64,000 nt of DNA from Hyaloperonospora brassicae (GCA_947650285.1 CANTFL010001476.1:1-64000), one strand, 5' to 3'; counted from the stretch's first letter, positions 34,798-47,000 are shown. Notes: generated from the sequence alone by a model not told the origin. Numbers and translations are program-made.

Positions 34798-36921
34798 TCT
34801 CTTGATCAAATGGACGATCGAGTCTCCTGGATTCTGAGCGCGATCTGCGGCTGCACCCATGTACACATCTCGTGTATCCGAGTCAGTATCCGATCCGCTA
34901 GAGTCTACGTCTGATCCACTTCTCTCGCATCCCACGTGGATCGCTCTCACAGCCCGAGCTGGTTTTGCTGGCATTTGGACCGCGTTTGACGTAAGACCCT
35001 GACGAGATTTACTCGACCCCATGTAGGCGTGAGCTTCTCAGATTTCCATGTTCTCACATTCATGCAGCTTTTTTTAGATCGTCTGCATTCTTAAGGAGTA
35101 AAATTGTCAACATTTTCACCAGATCGCGATCGTCCAGGGTACCAATGTAATGATTCACATGCTCATTGCGGATAGCAGACGTCCCATCTTGTATCGGGAT
35201 CTTCGCCCGTATTGCGTTCACATTCAGACGGTACAAGTACTCCAATGGAGTCTTGTTCGATCGCTTACGGGCTTGGTAGTAGAGTCTCCCAACCGAAATG
35301 CCGTTCTTCCCTCCGTATTTGGCCATGAAGCCTTCCAGAAGTGCCTTTCACAAAGTCCTCGCCGAGCGATTGAGCTGGATGTACCAGTCACGCGCCGGTC
35401 CCGTAAGAAGATCGCTGAATACCAGGAACTTCTCTGCATCCGGCTCTTGATCGCGTAGGAACGCCGACTTCACCTTACTGATCCAGTCTCTAGCTCGTTC
35501 TTCATTCTTCTCCCGTCCGGCATACGCTTTCAGTTCGGCCATGGAAGACATCCATATCCTTTGGTTAGAGGAACCACCACCATCCGATGACCCTTCTGTT
35601 GCCACCTGTGTTACTCGTTTATTACCTTGGTCTCGGTGCGCACGAACATGGTAGTGCGATCTATTAAGACGCGATCCAACCAACTTCATGTCCACATCTA
35701 GCATATCAATCTCCGGTTCGGGTGGGTGAATAGCCAATTTCCCGGCGTTCATACGGGCTTGTTCTCGATCATAATTATCCATGGATGCTAGAAAATAGGA
35801 ATTCACCCGATCTGATTCCACCATGTTCGGGAATGGCGTCACCGGTGGCTTTCCCGATCGCGCGTCTACCTAATTCCGTTCAAATTTCTTCCTCAATAGA
35901 TCTGCGCTCTTTGGTCCTAACGACATCCGTTGGATCTCGAACGAATTGTTCGAGTCCTCTTTTGACTCCGCTGAAGCATAACGGGACGATCCAGTTTGTT
36001 CCTCCTTGGGAGAATCGTTGATCGGTGTGAGAACTTGATCCATCGTGACTAGCAGCGTGACCCGTTGACCCGTGGTGCCGATCGGCGGGGTCGGGTTGTC
36101 TTCAGGGTCACGTATGCCTATGAGGGACTCAACGTCTCAAACAGCGACTGTCCGGTAGCGATCAATCGATCGTGGTTATACTCTAGTAGCGTTTGCGCAT
36201 TGAATGTTTCAGCAGTGAACAATGCCTCCGTTGGTAGGTCAATTAGACACCGGAGCGCCTCCAACACGTTGGCAGTTGGCTCGGGCGATGTTATCGGTCC
36301 GCGTAGCGATCCGGTCAGTTTCGGCCTGATCGTCTTCAGCACATTGTCGCTCGACAACATCTTCTTCAGCTCCATCAAATGGTATTCCCGGCTGATTTCG
36401 TCGAATCGCCATCCTCTCTGGACTTCACTTCGCGATCCACTGACTGTGAGGCGTGATTTATCTTCTCCGTCTGGACCTTGTCTCCGGCCTGACTGTTCTT
36501 GTAGAAGTTCCTATCTTATATCACCGCAGCCAGCCTCTTAAACTCGTCCGAACACTTCGCTTCCTTCTCCATCATTTCTAATGATTCATCTAATATAAAT
36601 GGAAATCGTTTAGGGAACCCCTAGGAATTTCACCCTGCACATCGTGCTTTCCAGCGCGATCTGCGGTGGCTCCAGAAGGGACTTCAGGAGGGAGTTGGGG
36701 TGTTTCTTCCATACATGCGACCAATATTCCTCGTTCATTTAAGTATCGTCAAAGCCCCTTTTACAACATGGAAGATTTGGAGATCCTTCATTCTCACGCT
36801 TCTGCGACGATACCTCTTTAAATGGCGCTTTTATCCCATTTTCGGTCTTGATCTTGACTTCTTCGCTCAGGAACTCACGGTGAAATACCGATTCACCAGA
36901 AGATCCGGGCACTCGTACCAT
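34798..36921 (-). pseudogene. Element D gag (matrix and capsid region), disrupted
   Basis: Gag builds the virus-like particle. Fragments in order from the 5' LTR are: an N-terminal segment beginning VRVPGSSGES just inside the LTR, a fragment at 36,118-36,378, the retrotransposon-gag capsid region at 35,348-35,842 (SKVKSAFLRDQEPD, GPARDWYIQL), its continuation at 35,060-35,326 (PLEYLYRLNV) and a Ser/Asp-rich segment at 34,798-35,022. Frameshifts separate them, and the solo LTR cuts gag just before the zinc knuckle. Confidence 0.8.
36903..36920 (-). other. Candidate primer-binding site of element D
   Basis: One base after the LTR end (36,922) the minus strand reads TGGTACGAGTGCCCGGAT. It starts with TGG, the complement of a tRNA CCA end, and is 18 nt long. 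The implied tRNA end would fit discriminator A, a CACTCGT acceptor strand and a CCGGG T-stem. It is not the tRNA-Leu of the array. Confidence 0.45.
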
Positions 36922-38159
36922 TGTAGTAGAGTGGTGATCACAAATTCCTTGTGACCCCGACTCCCCACTGGAGCCCTGACGATCGACGAACGGAAGGGAT
37001 ACCACGATTCCGTGGTCTTGATTGACTTCCTCACCTTGTGTACCCGTCGGTGGGTCGGGTTGCACTATTCCAGGTGGACTCGTGTCAATGGAAAACTTGA
37101 CCGTGTTTGCAATGGGGTTGAGGTTCGATCACGGTGTGGAAATCTTCACACCACGATCGGGGTTGGTGTGATCACGTGGAATTCGTCACGCGATCACTTG
37201 TATGCTTGTGGGGTGCTCGATATGAGTCACCCTGATCTGTAACTGATCTCCTTGTCCAAACGTAGACCTTGGTTTGCGAGACTTCTGACCGCTTGAGCCG
37301 TCTCGAGATCTTGGGTCCTCAACCACAAATGGTTTCCTGCATCCAGTCGCATTTGGGGTGTTGTTTGAGAGATCTTGATCCCTGGCCAAACAATCCAGGG
37401 ATATCACTTGATTAAAGTATGTGAAACTTTCCTTGACGTCGGGTGGCGAATGATCTACCCGGAGGAGAAGTCGACACGTGTACTTTGAAGCAAATTAAAC
37501 TCTGTTTAATGTTAACCAATCAAACCCAACAACCCTATCCCTATCCCCATGTCTTGGACATCGTTTGCCACATGTCGCTCTCTCTAGACGGTAGCGATCT
37601 TGTACTTTCGTGGCCCGCACCTGATATGCTTGTCTGATCGCGACCACCTATCTGATCACTGATCAAAACCTCGATCGCTTCCTGATCGCGATCACCTATT
37701 GATCCCTGATCGCGATCGCGATCACCTATCTGATCACTGATCCCGATCTCGATCGCTTCGTGATCGCGATCGCCTTGCTGATCGCGGATCATATGGTGTG
37801 CTCCACATCAACTCGATTGCGATCACCTATTGATCCCTGATCGCGATCGCGATCACATATCTGACCCCTGATCACGATCTCGATCGCTTCCTGATCGTGA
37901 TCGCCTTGTTGATCGTGATTGTCTTGCTGATCGAGGTTCCTTTCTTGATCGACTGATCGCCAACGTTACCTTCCGCCTCATACCTCGATCTATGATCGCA
38001 GGGTCCAACCTGCCCGATCTGATATCCATTTTAGTCTGACTGTACAATGGACGCAATCTGATCAGATGTGGGAACGGGGCCACCAACCGTTAACCGGCTC
38101 GGACATACGTGAATGCGATCATTTCCTCTATAGCGAATTTACATAGTCGCTTTACCACA
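36922..38159 (-). mobile_element. Shared hybrid LTR: 3' LTR of C and 5' LTR of D
   Basis: The start TGTGGTAAAG (38,159, minus) follows a degenerate polypurine region matching that of D, so it is the 3' LTR of C. Its end (CTACTACA, 36,922) is followed directly by a primer-binding site and gag, so it also serves as the 5' LTR of D. Most of it matches the LTRs at 33,554 and 49,569. The last 70 bp or so (GATCACAAATTCCTTGTGACC, plus strand from about 36,936) match instead the LTRs at 25,652 and 58,947. Confidence 0.8.
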
Positions 38160-38217
38160 GTCGTCCTAGGCGCCGTTAGTCGCCACACAGTGCGGATCTT
38201 ACTGCGCGCTTGTCTTT

Positions 38218-40921
38218 TTGCTTTGTCAGACCCTCGTATTAACTTACGCCTTGTTGATGGCAAAACCTTCTGACACCTCTTCTTCTTCCAATTTGGGCGA
38301 TTCATCTCTTGGTCTTGGTCAGGTGACGCACATTTGGGATCCAAATGGGTCGTACGCCGGGTCTTACCCGCTTTTTCCCAGTATCAAGGTGACGACCGCT
38401 GCGTACGTTGATCGACCGACGATGGCCGGCATGGTTGCCGCTCTTTTCGATCGCTTGGAGAGCTACGAGGAGATCGTGAGGCGTTTCGGCTATTTTGAAG
38501 ATGCCCTTGAAAAAGAGAAGCACCGCGGCAATCGCCTGTATCAGGAGTTTAACAAGTTGCGTAAATTCGGAATTCAGTTGCGTGGATATGACAAACATCG
38601 TTTCGATCGTTTGTTCTCCTCCTTTCAAAAGGCTCGTCAGCGCAGCAAAGAATGCGAAGGCGTCTTGAACTAGCAGGAGGATCGGGTGGCGAGGATTCGC
38701 GACTTGGAGAACGAGATCGAGCGCTTGAAGACCTCCCTGTCCGAAGCTGTCTCCTCTGACCCAGAAAGGAGTTGACGTGACCAGACTGCGGTTCGTGCGT
38801 CTCTCGAGAAGCAGTATCGGCAAGAGATCAGCTCGCTTAAATAGTAGTTAAAATTCCGGATTTCGCAGCCCGAGTCGACCCAGGCTCTCCGGGACGCATA
38901 CGCGATGAGATACCAAGGCGCCTCTGCTCGCGATCAGCAGAGGATTGCCGATCTCGAGAAATAGATCGCGTCATTTTCTACGCTGCGTGATCAACATGGC
39001 ACGGAGATCACGAATCAAAAGCGCGAACTGGATTGACTGCGCAAGGTGGTGGCGGATTTCCACTCCTAAAATGCGCGTCTTCAACGTGAGATCCAGGACA
39101 GGGAAAATGCTTGTGATGTCGCGATCGCCGATAGTGATTTCGCTGTAGCTGATCGCGACCAACTTCGGAATCATCTGGCTCAGCTAGCATCTGGTCGTCC
39201 GTTTGCCACAGCGCCAGTTCCAGCTTCTTCGGACAGCAAGCTTTACCGGAGCAACAGTAACCATGGTCTTCCGTCCAAGCGTTCTCGGGTTTCCGGAGAA
39301 CCCTCCTCTCTGACCTCGACCAGGACTTCGACGCGATCTGACCGCTCGAAGTCTTCTGCTGGGCCTACGCGACCATCTCCAGCCACGCGATCAGCTGATA
39401 CGGTGCAGACGAATGATTCTAAGCCACGGGACAAGATCCAGCAATAGGGCAAGCCTGCATCGCGTACAAAGCCAACCAAGTCCACTTCGTTCCCGCGATC
39501 GACCTTGCCCACGCGATCAACTAGGTCGGCTTCGGCGGAAAATTCCGCACAATCAGCTGAGTTGCTGCGAATTGTCGGACCTCCCAAGTCTACTGCATCT
39601 GCACCGGTAGCAGCCCCTGCACGATTGTCTTCTCACGGGACGACAGATGGGCAACGCGATCACCTAAACCCAAGCGATCGGAATCGTCCAAGCGTTCACC
39701 CGGGGCGTGCCCAAATGACCGTGCTAATTCTCTTCCGGTTCAGCGGGCTCCGGTGATCCCCACGAAGACGTCGCAAGAAGAGATGGAAAGTCGAGCGAAT
39801 TTGGAGAATCGAGTTTCTTCGTCATCCGACTTGAGTGATTTGTACAGTTTTTCGGAAGATGCCACCCGCGCCGCGCAATCTGGGTCGCAATCTGCTTTCC
39901 GCAGACGAGCTTCGACTTCTGCTAAATCGTACAAACTTGATCAACCTGCATCAACGATCGTCATTGAAGAATACAGGTCCAACTCGCAGTCTTCTTCTCC
40001 AGCTCCATCGAAGACTCTTAGGAATCCAACGTAACCAAGATCGATTTTCTGGGCGAGCCGTCGAGCGATTCGTCTGGCAGTCCTAGCATGTCCAGTGATG
40101 ATCGTGAGAACGTGAACAATCTGGTGTCTCCCGGCCAATAAATTGCACTGCCAGCCACTCGTGTACCGCGCGATCAGTGGATTTCTGGGTACAGCTGTCG
40201 CGTTACCCGGTCAACTTTTAAGTGAGCCCCTGGAAGTCGCGTCGAGTCAGCTATACCAGTGTCGCTGAGCTGGAAGTGGACTTCATGGTCAAACATTTCT
40301 CCAAGCCGAAATTATTTCCTTTTCCCGAGTACAAGGCACACAGGCCGTCGGAACTCCGGGCTGATCAATGAGCTCCCCAGTTGATTTCTTCTGCGCAGAT
40401 CACGTCTCTCAACAGCCAAGAAGCATTAAAAATTTATAATCAACCGATCGAGCCGATCTCCTTTCCAGTGACTGGGTGGTTCAAGGAGTTGGTGGAAATG
40501 AATCGCGCGTTTGAAGATCGTCATCGATAGGCGCTATGGAAGTCGACTCATATTCTCCCTATCTCCAGTCGACAGCGCCAGGCAGATCCGGGATTGGCCG
40601 AGATTTGTGAAGAGCATTGGCAACGCCGATCGCGATCAAGACCTCGTTGGAAACTGTCCTCCCCTTTGTCCAAGGGATGTAGACGGGCATTTTGACTTGG
40701 ACATTATGTTATATCCCTTCTTTTTACACTTCCCGGCCTCGTCAGAGAAAATATTGTGGTGCCCTGGTCTAGGATGCAAGACGACCAAGACTCCAGACTT
40801 GATCACTGTCTTGTCGCTAGCTGACTCAGCCGACCCGTGGCGTAACCAGTACCGGTCCGCGATCGCAAAACATCCTGGATCTTTGATAATCCGTATCTCT
40901 TGCAAATTCTTCCCTTGTTGA
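38218..40921 (+). pseudogene. Antisense accessory ORF of element C (coiled-coil protein), with stops
   Basis: This plus-strand ORF faces the minus-strand pol of C and starts just after the 3' LTR. A likely start is ATG 38,257. In order it shows an N-terminal segment with AGMVAALFDRL, a long heptad-rich charged region (coiled coil, about 38,400-39,150), a Ser/Thr/Pro/Arg-rich low-complexity middle (39,200-40,100), and a C-terminal domain with TGWFKEL, RAFEDRHR, DPGLAE, DLDIMLYPFFLHFPAS and DPWRNQYR. In-frame stops occur at 38,671, 38,773, 38,842, 38,845, 38,962, 39,034, 39,067 and 39,445, with a frameshift near 39,665 and a further stop at 40,528. The same domain order and motifs occur in E and F at roughly half identity, so it was once a real protein. 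No named family is recognised. Confidence 0.75.
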
Positions 40922-41389
40922 TCGTTCACGAGTTGTCAGTCTCTTCGTTAAATATTAATTTTCTCTTTCGTATCAATCCTCGTTATCCATGATTGAAATC
41001 ATTTCCATGCTTCTTCTTCTCTTTTAAACATGCTCGATCAGGTCAACCTCCGTCCAGATTGCTCGCGATCAAGGTCCAGTGGTCTAAAGAACGAGATCAG
41101 ATCTACCACCATCCAGATTGCTCGCGATCAAAGATCCACTGATCTGATCACCCTGGTCAGATCCAACGATGCTATTACTGGCGATCATTATACTGCTAGA
41201 CCTTCACCTGCGCGATCACGTCGGTAAACCTTCAATTGCCATACTCACAACATCTACCGCCTTTCCACCTTCCCATACAGCCTACCTGTATGTGACCTCA
41301 AGTCAACGACCTGACCATCACTCAACCGCATTCCCCTCTTCATGCGACTGCGTCACTTCAAACCGATTCTTCCGCACACGATCAAATTC
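40922..41389. other. Gap between convergent ORFs of element C
   Basis: It holds a near-perfect direct repeat of about 30 bp (starting TCCAGATTGCTCGCGATCAA near 41,055 and 41,110) and otherwise no coding frame. The corresponding gap in E is only 184 bp. Both ORFs would terminate here, so 3'-end signals of both transcripts are expected, but I cannot identify them. Confidence 0.4.
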
Positions 41390-43030
41390 CTATTCTTGTA
41401 TCGACGCTCCACAGTGCAACTCGGCTTCGTCCACCCACGATTGACCCCCATATTCTTTCCAATAGACTTTAACTTGTCGGTGCATCCTGCCATAACGTGT
41501 CCGCCGTCCTGATCGCATGCCCGTCATTCGCTCCACTTCGAACTCTTCTTCTGTCAGATCGATTTCCCAACGGTCTTCTGGTAATAAAACTTCGTCAAAC
41601 TCAACCTGATCCGCTTCGCTTATTATTAGTTGTTCCATCGATCGATCCGGAAACAGTCGTACGAGTTTCAGCTTTGACACGTAAACCACTGGGAAGACTT
41701 GGTAGGGCGTAATTGCTATTTCCAATCTCACCGCGTGACCCCGCACTTGCCGATCACTCGGAACGGTCCGTGCCACATGTGTGCCAGTTTCCGAGCGTAC
41801 CCCTCCTTCACGCAATCCAGAAATAGCCAGACTTTCGATCCGCTGCATATGTCCAGCAGATCGCGATCCTGATTATGCGGATAGCGCGATCTTGAATTGC
41901 TTCCTTCAGTCGACTGCATACCGCCGCTCTCGCCCGTTGATAAAGGCGTTGTATGCCAAACCGCCATCGTCGTGAATCACGATCTCGCGACGCAGTACTC
42001 CCTATAGGTAACGTGAATTCCAACCGTGATCGAGCGTCCCAACCGTGGATCAAATAAAATGAGGTGTTACCGCGAATTCGATCGTGTGAGGTGTTGATCG
42101 CGTTTGTCAATCTCTCGGCATATTCATTTCAATTTATTTGGTTCTCGTCCGACACATACATCTTGATCGCTCTAGTTAACGTCTGTACCATGCGTTCTGC
42201 TGTGCTGTTTGCTTGTGTCCAATAAGCCATAGTAGCTCGTTGTTTCTGGCCTACGGATCGTTTAAACGTACGAAAAAATCAGACATGAATCCACACTCTC
42301 GATCGTGACGAATTGCTCTACTTGCGCCAAACCTTCTAGATACACATTCTTCGTAATTTTCCGCGATTGTTTGTGCGGTCCGAGATGAACTCGCCTTCGC
42401 AATTACATATTCAGAGAACAGGTCGACCCAGATCAACAACTCTGTGTTCCCTTTAAACGATCGCGGCAAAGAAGGAATATGATCCATCGCTAGAATCTGA
42501 AAATGTTAAGTCGCTTTTAAGTTACCCGGCGAGCCACATCGATCGTATAAGCGGCCTTTACCTGTCTCGCAATACACACAATCTCCCACATACCGTTGTA
42601 CACTTCTATACAAACCTCTACAATGAAAATTCGGCCTGATCCTCTGGTAAGTTCGACCTATACCCTGGTGGGCACCCTCCAAACTGGTATGATAGTGATG
42701 TAAAATATACTGCTGCAATAGCTCCGGGATCACCAATCGGCCCAGCTCTTCGCGATCTTCTAACTTTGTAGCTGATTTGGGACAAAAGAGCAACAACTCG
42801 TCCTGATCCACCTCATAGTCCAGCACGATCAAGGCACATGATTTACGTCCGCTGATACAATCGTAGATACGTCTCCAGTCAAATATATCTTAAAGTTAAA
42901 GATCCAACTCTTTTCATCCTGCGCTTGTTTAATCCGTTCGATTCGTATCTGTTGCACGATCTCCTCTTGAACAATTTGTGGCGATTGGCGTCGTAGTGAG
43001 GCAGCACGTGTAATCGCAGCTACTCGCACC
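41390..43030 (-). pseudogene. Element C integrase with chromodomain-like tail
   Basis: The zinc-binding HHCC region is open at 42,506-42,832 (LHHYHTSLEGAHQG ... CVYC). The catalytic core keeps D in IWVDLF and D in IRHDREC; the third acidic residue is in QANSTAERMVQ after a frameshift near 42,250. The C-terminal domain (GYARKLAHMWHGPF, VYVSKLKLVRLFPDR) and a chromodomain-like tail (VYWKEYGGQSWVDEAEL, open at 41,390-41,848) follow. This C copy is clearly diverged from D, E and F and represents an older or different lineage. Confidence 0.85.
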
Positions 43031-44105
43031 CTTTAATTCTTCTGGCGGGGTAACAGTAACTCATCTAACCTATTCAGAGTCACTAGATCTTGACGATCAG
43101 GGTCATTTATCACTATCCCACCTTTCTCTTTTCGCAGAGCTTCACTTGTCAATCGGTCTGCGCTTGCGTTCCAATCGCGTTTCACATGTAAGAAATCATA
43201 TTTGGGCCAGGATCAGAGTTTCTCCATCGCTTTATATCTCAGCAATTTTAGACTCGGCGCCTTGCAATCGATCTCTCCACGCATTTACCGGATCACTAAA
43301 TTTAAATCTCCACATATAATTACCCGTCCGACGGTCTGATCTGTCAACAATTCAAAACATAAAGTAGTCATATATACTATGCGTCTTTGACAGTTAGATC
43401 AGGGACGAACTCAGACGCAACAGCCACAACCTTTCAACCTGGTAATCTACATACGATCGCGCTGCATGATCCACACTTTTTCTTCACTCTAGCAGACCCA
43501 TCAAACTAGCCACCCAGAGATTTTTTCCTCTTCGACCGAAGGTGGAGGCATACTGATGCTTTGTCTTGGTTGTTTCTTTGGCGCAATCGCGGTAAATATC
43601 TCATCCACTTCCTTTCGAGGAGCTATAGTCGCTGCCAGAGTACCCAGTATCTCATCTTCACCCTTCTAACATCGACGGATCTTTAGTGTCCAGTTTGATA
43701 ACAATGCAGCCCATCGTCTTAATCTCCCATTGAGATCACAAGATTGGAGTAATCAGGTTAAAGTTGAGTAACGCGTCAGCACGGTGAAATCACGAGACAC
43801 TAGCATGATATAGCATATATGTACCATCCTTAGCAATGCTAGTACCTCCTTATCCACCATGCCATTTTTACCTTCGCTGTGCTTTAGCGTACGGCCTGAA
43901 AAAGTGACTGGACAGTACACCTTCTCATGTTTCTGCAGCAATGTAGCCGACACAGCCCGCTTGCTGGAGTACAACACAATTCCTGGCGGTCGATCCGGGA
44001 CAAAATGTTTTAAAATGGGTTTAGGCGCTATCTTCTGCTTCAAGAAATTGAACGCGATCTTTGCTTTATCCCAGAGACTCCTGCCTTCCGGATCCTGATC
44101 GCCCT
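43031..44105 (-). pseudogene. Element C RT connection and RNase H region
   Basis: The connection domain is open at 43,753-44,121 (VLYSSKRAVSATLLQKHE, PVTFSGRTLK, MVDKEVLALLR), typical of the RNase H-like tether of Gypsy polymerases. The following RNase H is badly eroded but keeps ICGDLNLVI and VKRDWNASADRL. A TAA at 43,285-43,287 and a TGA in KL*SWP sit where E or relatives have Gln and Arg. Confidence 0.75.
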
Positions 44106-44255
44106 CAGAAATTGGGTGCAATTCCCGATCTCCCTCAGCAATTATGTGTGATTACGGATGCCCCCCAGCAATTGGGTGTGATTCATGATCGCCCTCAGCG
44201 ATTGGGTGTGATTCCTGATCTCCCCCAGGGATTAGGTGCAATTTGTGATCGCTAT
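44106..44255 (-). repeat. 30-bp in-frame minisatellite in pol (C copy)
   Basis: Five consecutive 30-bp units separate the end of the RT and the connection domain. On the coding strand they read as a 10-residue repeat around R-N-H-T-Q-x-L. It is at the same place in pol as the 30-bp repeat of D and E but has a different sequence. Confidence 0.85.
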
Positions 44256-44269
44256 TGTGGCAGCATGAC

Positions 44270-45548
44270 ACAGCCGAGTTCTCCCCGCAACTCCCAATGT
44301 CCTTGGGTCGTCATACGCTTGACGGATTTCATGTACATCGGCTTCTCGTAATTTGTACAGTACTGAGGCGTACACTGGAAAGTCTTCGATAAATCGACTG
44401 TAATAGTTGAGGCTCCCCGGAAACGATTGCATAGACCGTAAGGAGCGAGGAAAAGGTATAATTACCAATGATCCTAGATCCTTTGGGCTTGCTTCTAATC
44501 CAGCCAAAGACACTCGATGACCCAGGAAGTCTACCTTGCGTCGTCACCAGAAGCTCTTGGCCAGACTGATCGATAAATTTCATTGATTACACACGCTCAA
44601 CAATCGTTACACGCTGCGGTAGAGAGACTCCCACGACGGGCCCGGTTTCAGTATATCGTCGATGTATGACCTTCGACCAAGGACCAACGTCTTCATGTCA
44701 GAATCCGGTTCCCCGTCGGTAAACACATCGATAAGATCTTATTATCCCGAAGTGATCGTAGTTAGACGTAAACCAAACTTATAATATCCATATAACGCAT
44801 TGTCGATCAGTCGTGGATAAATCCGCGGTGCGTTTTTCAATCCAAACGGCATCCTTAGCCATTTAAACAGGCCTGATAATGTAATAAACGCCGAAATTTC
44901 TCTAACTCGCTCCGTAATTTCCACCACCCAAAAGGCACTTGCCATGTCTAAGGAACAGTACCACATGACCTTATTCAGATCCTGCAGCAAGTCGCTGATC
45001 AAAGGCATAAGGTAAACCATCAATCTCGTCAGCTGATTCACTTGTCTATGGTCGATGCGCGGTCGAATATCTTTTCCATTCTTCTTTATGTTTACCAGGA
45101 TCGGTGATGCCCACGGAGAAGTGGATGGGCTAATTATCTGCGCCATTAATAGTCCCTTAATCACATCAGCTAGCTTCTCTCGAAATTTGGCAGCGACAGG
45201 TCGCACCCTCTGTGCGAACGGGTAAGCGCCTCCGACATCAATATCACAGACCGCTTCACGAGCCGCAAGGGGTAGAACATTACCTTTGCCGATTAGAAGA
45301 TGGTGATTCACCCATATTAGTTGCCCCAACTTCTCTTGATCACTTGACATTGGATCTCCTGGGTCGCCCACTTGGTTGTCCTCTAAATATATCTCAGCCG
45401 TCGGTGTAACAACTTCCGGTAGGATCGCCATGTGATGATCGGCATCCTCAGCATACAGATCTCCACTTTTGTTACGGTACGTCGAATCGGTAAGTGGTTC
45501 CACCCCCGTCTTTTCTTCTCCGATCGCCACGACGTCATTCCGTTTCAC
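44270..45548 (-). pseudogene. Element C reverse transcriptase (best-preserved RT)
   Basis: A 268-codon open frame (44,742-45,548) covers the RT palm and fingers: LLIGKGNVLPLAA, FREKLADVIKGLL, SPWASPILVNIKKNG, motif A YCSLDMASAFWVV, and motif B MPFGLKNAPRIYPRLIDNAL. After a frameshift the catalytic YIDD is at 44,655-44,666, then GSLNYYSRFIEDF (44,232-44,513). Reverse transcriptase copies the element RNA to DNA using its tRNA primer. The frameshift between motifs B and C makes it inactive as it stands. Confidence 0.88.
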
Positions 45549-45818
45549 TAGTCTATCGGACTTTTCCTGTAGCTTACAATCTCAAATTTCGCTTCCGTCT
45601 GGCTGACAAGGGGACTCTCCTTGCAGCAAATCGCTGATACCATGCCTGATATCTTTTGCGTCGACCATCTATACTTCAGGGTTTGACTCCTCATGTATAT
45701 CTTGTGACTGATCACCCCTCCTGCACCCTTGGGTCGTAGAGATCAACGACATTAACTTTCGTTGGTGGTCAAACATCTTCCTCAAGCTGCATGCACCGCT
45801 TTTCTGTGTCCCTCGCGA

Positions 45819-47000
45819 TCACGTCAGACTGATTTCTGGACCGTTTTCTCCTTTACTATCCACGGAAGAGACCGCGTCTGGCTGATCGATGGATGGTCTA
45901 TGCCCCCGATCAGGCTCCTCGAAATTGATCCTCCCTGTCACGGTCGGCGTCACCACTCTGCTAGATTCCTTTGACATGGTTTGCACACGCTCATCGTCTT
46001 GCGTCTCGTCATTTGTATGTTTCTTCACAAGTACCTTGATCGATCTTTGATCGCTCTTCATACCGCGAACATTGCTTTCATTCTTGTCTATGTAGTGCAT
46101 CAAATCCTCGTCGGTCACGTTTTGATCAGGTTGTAACTTGTCAGCGCTGCAGTCGTTCGCCTCTTTTTCTGTCCTCACTTCTTGGCGTTTTAAAATCTTT
46201 CTCGGCGCAGGATATGATCGCTGATCAACCAATGGCTCTTCATACGTTGCGGGCGAGACTTCTTCTCGATCAGTTGTAGCCTCGAAAGCTAATGTCTGCG
46301 ACTCGTTATAACGTCGCGACTCCACCGACACGTACCCCTGCGATCGGGGTATCGTTTCCGCTACCATCCACTGCTCTAATGGAGTTCCACAGCGTAAAAT
46401 CACCTTGATGTGATAAAGGTTTATGAGCTGTAGATAGTTGATCCTGCCAGGCCAGTTAGTCACTGTTGTTAATCACTCCATATCCGGTCTTACCCACAGT
46501 TAAGCTCTTGGTGGCGCGATACCTATCCTCACTTCTGTTAGTTTACCAACCGGTGTCACCACGTGTTGATCATTCAGGTTGATCGCTTGGCTTGCCGATC
46601 TATAAAGTGGCTTACGCCCCGCTAGACCAATGCGGACTTCATCGGGCAAACATAGCGTTCCGTCCGCTAGATCCAAGCGAATCACCGCCGGAACCATAAA
46701 ATCCATACTCAGTCTATCCTCTTTACCGACTTTATCACCGACCCATACGTCGAAATAATCCACTAGTGAGCCGTCTAATGTAATCTTGATCTACGTGCGT
46801 CCAATTGTGATGCATGCGTTTTCCCATATGCCGACACATTATTGAGTCTGGCTTTCGTCGATCATGCACCTTACCTTACAAACAAAGCTGGTGTCGGGGT
46901 TGACACTTCAGCACCGGACTCAAACAGCATAGTGACCTTTTCATTATTGATCTTGCCAACCGCCTTAGCCTGCTTAAACGACTTTTCCGGGTGGTTGTAT
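45819..47000 (-). pseudogene. Element C protease and charged linker, catalytic Asp replaced
   Basis: The protease motif reads F-E-S-G-A-E-V-S: Glu (codon 46,919-46,921) replaces the catalytic Asp of D-S-G-A. The later part (YFDVWVGDKVGKEDRLSMDFMV, open at 46,500-46,763) also loses the usual ILG motif. A 214-codon open linker (45,819-46,463), rich in Glu, Asp and Lys, joins it to the RT. The linker contains the PLVDQRSYPAPRKIL block seen in relatives. Confidence 0.75.
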
